Below, in pieces: positions 61,322 to 64,000 of a stretch of DNA of 64,000 nucleotides. The DNA comes from Clostridia bacterium (GTDB lineage: Bacteria > Bacillota > Clostridia > Oscillospirales > CAG-272). The notes under the pieces are model-generated. The model was given only the letters and a program-made list of their open reading frames with translations, had not been told where the DNA came from and did no database searches. The translations under genes were made by a program, and so were the position numbers. Numbering within the stretch: position 1 is the stretch's first letter; every line of letters starts with the position of its first letter. The stretch is taken from NCBI GenBank assembly GCA_029007295.1, contig JAQXHN010000028.1:16496-80495 (forward strand), in the 5' to 3' direction.

Positions 61322-63955
61322 ATGAGCAAAAAGTATGTATATCTCTTTACCGAGGGAAATGCGGATATGCGCGAGCTTCTCGGCGGTAAGGGAGCAAACC
61401 TTGCAGAGATGACCAATATCGGTCTTCCCGTTCCGCAGGGCTTTACAATTACGACAGAGGCTTGTACACAGTATTATGAGGACGGCCGCAGAATCAACGA
61501 TGATATTCAGGCTGAAATCATGGAATATATTAAGAAGATGGAGGATATTACCGGCAAGAAGTTCGGCGATAAGGAAAATCCCCTTCTCGTTTCCGTTCGT
61601 TCGGGTGCGCGTGCGTCCATGCCCGGTATGATGGATACCATTCTTAACCTCGGTCTTAACGAAGAGGTTGTTAACGTTATTGCGGAGAAATCCAACAATC
61701 CCCGTTGGGCTTGGGACTGCTACAGAAGATTTATCCAAATGTACTCCGATGTCGTAATGGAAGTCGGCAAGAAGTATTTTGAGCAGCTCATTGACAAGAT
61801 GAAGGAAGAAAAGGGCGTTAAATTTGACGTTGAGCTTACGGCAGACGATCTCAAGAGTCTCGCTAACCAGTTCAAGGCCGAGTACAAGAATCAGCTCGGT
61901 TCCGATTTCCCGGACGATCCCGTTGAGCAGTTAATGGGAGCGGTTAAGGCAGTATTCCGTTCATGGGACAACCCCAGAGCGAACGTTTACCGTCGCGATA
62001 ACGATAGTCCTTATTCATGGGGTACGGCAGTTAACGTACAGATGATGGCGTTCGGTAACATGGGTGACGATTGCGGTACAGGCGTTGCATTTACCCGTGA
62101 CCCTGCAACCGGCGCTAAGGGACTCTTCGGCGAATTTCTTACAAACGCACAGGGAGAGGACGTTGTTGCAGGTGTTCGTACGCCTATGCACATTTCCGAG
62201 ATGGAACAGAAATTCCCCAAGGCATTTGCTAAGTTTACAGAAGTATGCAAAACTCTCGAAGATCACTACCGTGATATGCAGGATATGGAATTCACCGTTG
62301 AGCACGGCGAGCTCTTTATGCTTCAGACCCGTAACGGTAAGAGAACTGCTCAGGCGGCTCTCAAGATCGCCTGCGACCTCGTTGATGAAGGCATGAGAAC
62401 CGAAAAGGAAGCAGTAGCGATGATTGATCCTCGAAATCTCGATACGCTTTTACATCCTCAGTTTGACGCTAAGGCGCTTAAAGCCGCAACACCTATCGGT
62501 AAGGGTCTGGGCGCTTCTCCCGGTGCGGCTTGCGGTAAGGTTGTATTCACCGCAGAGGATGCGGAAGCATGGAAGGCAAGAGGCGAGAAAGTTGTCCTTG
62601 TTCGTCTTGAGACATCTCCCGAGGATATCACTGGTATGAAGGCTTCTCAGGGAATCCTTACGGTTCGCGGCGGTATGACAAGCCATGCGGCGGTTGTTGC
62701 GCGCGGTATGGGTACATGCTGTGTTTCCGGTTGCGGCGATATCAAGATGGATGAAGAAAATAAGAAGTTTGAGCTCGGTGGAAAGACATTCGGCGAAGGC
62801 GACTTTATTTCTATCGACGGTTCTACTGGCAACATCTACGACGGCGCTATCCCGACCGTTGACGCTACCATCGCAGGTGAATTTGGTAGAATAATGGGCT
62901 GGGCAGACAAGTACAGAAAGCTTAAGGTCAGAACAAATGCAGACACTCCTCGCGACGCAAAGAAGGCACGCGAGCTCGGCGCAGAGGGTATAGGACTTTG
63001 CCGTACGGAGCATATGTTCTTTGAAGCAGACAGAATTGCCGCCTTCAGAGAAATGATTTGCGCAGATGCAGTTGAAGAAAGAGAAGCGGCTCTTGCAAAA
63101 ATTCTTCCTATGCAGCAGGCAGACTTTGAAGCGCTCTATGAGGCGCTTGAAGGCACACCCGTATGTATCAGATTCCTTGATCCTCCGCTTCATGAATTCG
63201 TTCCTACAGAAGAGGAAGACATTGAAATGCTCGCCGCCGCTCAGGGTAAGAGCGTAGAGTCTATTAAGGAGCTCATCGCATCTCTCCATGAGTTCAACCC
63301 GATGATGGGTCACAGAGGCTGCCGTCTTGCGGTAACATATCCCGAAATTGCCAAGATGCAGACAAGCGCAGTAATCCGTGCGGCAATCAATGTTCAGAAG
63401 AAGCACCCCGATTGGAATATTGTTCCCGAAATAATGATTCCGTTGGTAGGTGAAATCAAGGAACTTAAGTTCGTTAAGAAATTTGTTGTTGAAACCGCAG
63501 ATAAAGAAATAGCAGACGCAGGAGTTGATCTCAAGTATCAGGTTGGTACAATGATTGAGATCCCCCGTGCGGCGCTTACAGCAGATGAGATTGCCAAGGA
63601 AGCCGACTTCTTCTGCTTCGGTACCAACGACCTTACGCAGATGACATATGGCTTTAGCCGTGATGACGCCGGTAAGTTCCTCGGCTCATACTACGACTCC
63701 AAGATTTTTGAAAACGATCCTTTTGCTAAGCTTGACCAGGTCGGAGTAGGAAAGCTTATGAAGATGGCAATTTCTCTCGGTAAGCCTGAAAATCCGAATC
63801 TCCATATCGGAATTTGCGGTGAGCACGGCGGAGATCCCTCTTCGGTTGAATTCTGCCACGAAATCGGACTTGATTACGTATCATGTTCTCCTTTCCGTGT
63901 GCCGATCGCTCGCCTTGCCGCAGCACAGGCAGCAATTAACGAAAGTAGGAAGTAA
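61322..63955 (+). CDS. ppdK: Pyruvate, phosphate dikinase
   Basis: PpdK reversibly makes phosphoenolpyruvate from pyruvate, ATP and phosphate. In anaerobes it often runs in the glycolytic direction with pyrophosphate. The 877-residue protein shows the N-terminal ATP-grasp region (LLGGKGANLAEMTNIGLPVPQGFTITTEAC) and DRPVSVRSGARASMPGMMDT-like core. The phospho-His site is GGMTSHAAVVARGMGTCCVSG (about 445-465). The PEP site is GIGLCRTEHMFF, and the catalytic Cys is in GICGEHGGDPSSV (about 830). Codon use is strongly biased (AAG, CTC, GTT), unlike its neighbours, as expected of an abundant enzyme. GGAGG precedes the ATG. Confidence 0.98.
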   Translation: MSKKYVYLFTEGNADMRELLGGKGANLAEMTNIGLPVPQGFTITTEACTQYYEDGRRINDDIQAEIMEYIKKMEDITGKKFGDKENPLLVSVRSGARASMPGMMDTILNLGLNEEVVNVIAEKSNNPRWAWDCYRRFIQMYSDVVMEVGKKYFEQLIDKMKEEKGVKFDVELTADDLKSLANQFKAEYKNQLGSDFPDDPVEQLMGAVKAVFRSWDNPRANVYRRDNDSPYSWGTAVNVQMMAFGNMGDDCGTGVAFTRDPATGAKGLFGEFLTNAQGEDVVAGVRTPMHISEMEQKFPKAFAKFTEVCKTLEDHYRDMQDMEFTVEHGELFMLQTRNGKRTAQAALKIACDLVDEGMRTEKEAVAMIDPRNLDTLLHPQFDAKALKAATPIGKGLGASPGAACGKVVFTAEDAEAWKARGEKVVLVRLETSPEDITGMKASQGILTVRGGMTSHAAVVARGMGTCCVSGCGDIKMDEENKKFELGGKTFGEGDFISIDGSTGNIYDGAIPTVDATIAGEFGRIMGWADKYRKLKVRTNADTPRDAKKARELGAEGIGLCRTEHMFFEADRIAAFREMICADAVEEREAALAKILPMQQADFEALYEALEGTPVCIRFLDPPLHEFVPTEEEDIEMLAAAQGKSVESIKELIASLHEFNPMMGHRGCRLAVTYPEIAKMQTSAVIRAAINVQKKHPDWNIVPEIMIPLVGEIKELKFVKKFVVETADKEIADAGVDLKYQVGTMIEIPRAALTADEIAKEADFFCFGTNDLTQMTYGFSRDDAGKFLGSYYDSKIFENDPFAKLDQVGVGKLMKMAISLGKPENPNLHIGICGEHGGDPSSVEFCHEIGLDYVSCSPFRVPIARLAAAQAAINESRK

Positions 63956-64000
63956 TTTTGACCTGATTTCAAGGGTAAATCAAAGCTCTTTTGTGCGAGT

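Noticed and set aside
62450-63406. 318-aa minus-strand ORF inside ppdK
   Set aside because: It is antisense to a well-supported, strongly codon-biased gene and shows a cysteine-rich, low-complexity pattern typical of shadow frames.

Overview
The window is chromosomal DNA of moderate GC from a Gram-positive anaerobe of the class Clostridia, most likely a gut Oscillospirales- or Christensenellales-type organism. The evidence is strong AAGGAG-type Shine-Dalgarno sites, TTGACA-17-TATAAT promoters, a T-box leader on valS, a cobalamin riboswitch, ECF transporters, SLH-domain surface proteins, pyruvate phosphate dikinase, a clostridial two-[4Fe-4S] ferredoxin and the pth-mfd-foldase order. The lineage is inferred from gene content, not from a search. 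I see no rRNA, tRNA, CRISPR array, insertion sequence or intact prophage.

Layout. 1-3.5 kb (minus): DUF951 protein, YfhO membrane protein and the start of proS. 3.6-17.3 kb (plus): one tightly packed run of twelve genes: ruvC-ruvA-ruvB, an rRNA-type methyltransferase, ecfA1-ecfA2-ecfT, truA, a DUF5711 protein, cvpA, a Clp ATPase with a McsA-like zinc finger, and a full-length P-type ATPase homologue whose catalytic motifs are all eroded. It starts at a promoter whose spacer is filled by a near-perfect 30-nt palindrome. 17.3-23.4 kb (plus): a surface-polysaccharide block (three glycosyltransferases, wecB, an O-antigen ligase/polymerase-like protein). 23.6-28.5 kb (plus): a NahK-like sugar kinase, a CpsB-type PHP phosphatase and two overlapping MutS-like ATPases. 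28.5-32.2 kb (plus): cobalamin riboswitch, DUF4430 lipoprotein, ECF substrate-binding subunit and an SLH-DUF4838 surface protein. 32.2-36.1 kb: ferredoxin, a TrmN6-like methyltransferase, rsmI, dapA (opposite strand) and queA. 36.2-37.7 kb (minus): a two-gene phage-tail remnant, one gene broken by an in-frame stop. 37.9-40.1 kb (minus): SGNH hydrolase and ychF. 40.2-42.8 kb (plus): a PhoB/WalK-like two-component system and a 56-aa membrane peptide. 42.9-45.9 kb (minus): a three-gene sugar/acyl cassette. 46.1-61.1 kb (minus): pth-mfd-foldase lipoprotein, a canonical CtpE-like P-type ATPase, an LRR-SLH surface protein, a CPA2 antiporter, an asparagine-synthase-like enzyme and T-box-controlled valS. 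61.3-64 kb (plus): ppdK.

How the parts may work together. The S component and lipoprotein under the B12 riboswitch have no energising module of their own and could use the EcfA1A2T module 20 kb upstream. The DUF4430 fold is the one found at the C-terminus of vertebrate cobalamin carriers, so an extracellular corrinoid-capture protein handing ligand to the S component is a reasonable model. The polysaccharide block has no flippase or priming transferase, so those must lie elsewhere. The least expected item is the dead P-type ATPase directly behind the zinc-finger Clp ATPase. The intact CtpE-like pump at 53-56 kb serves as an internal control showing what the catalytic motifs look like in this genome.
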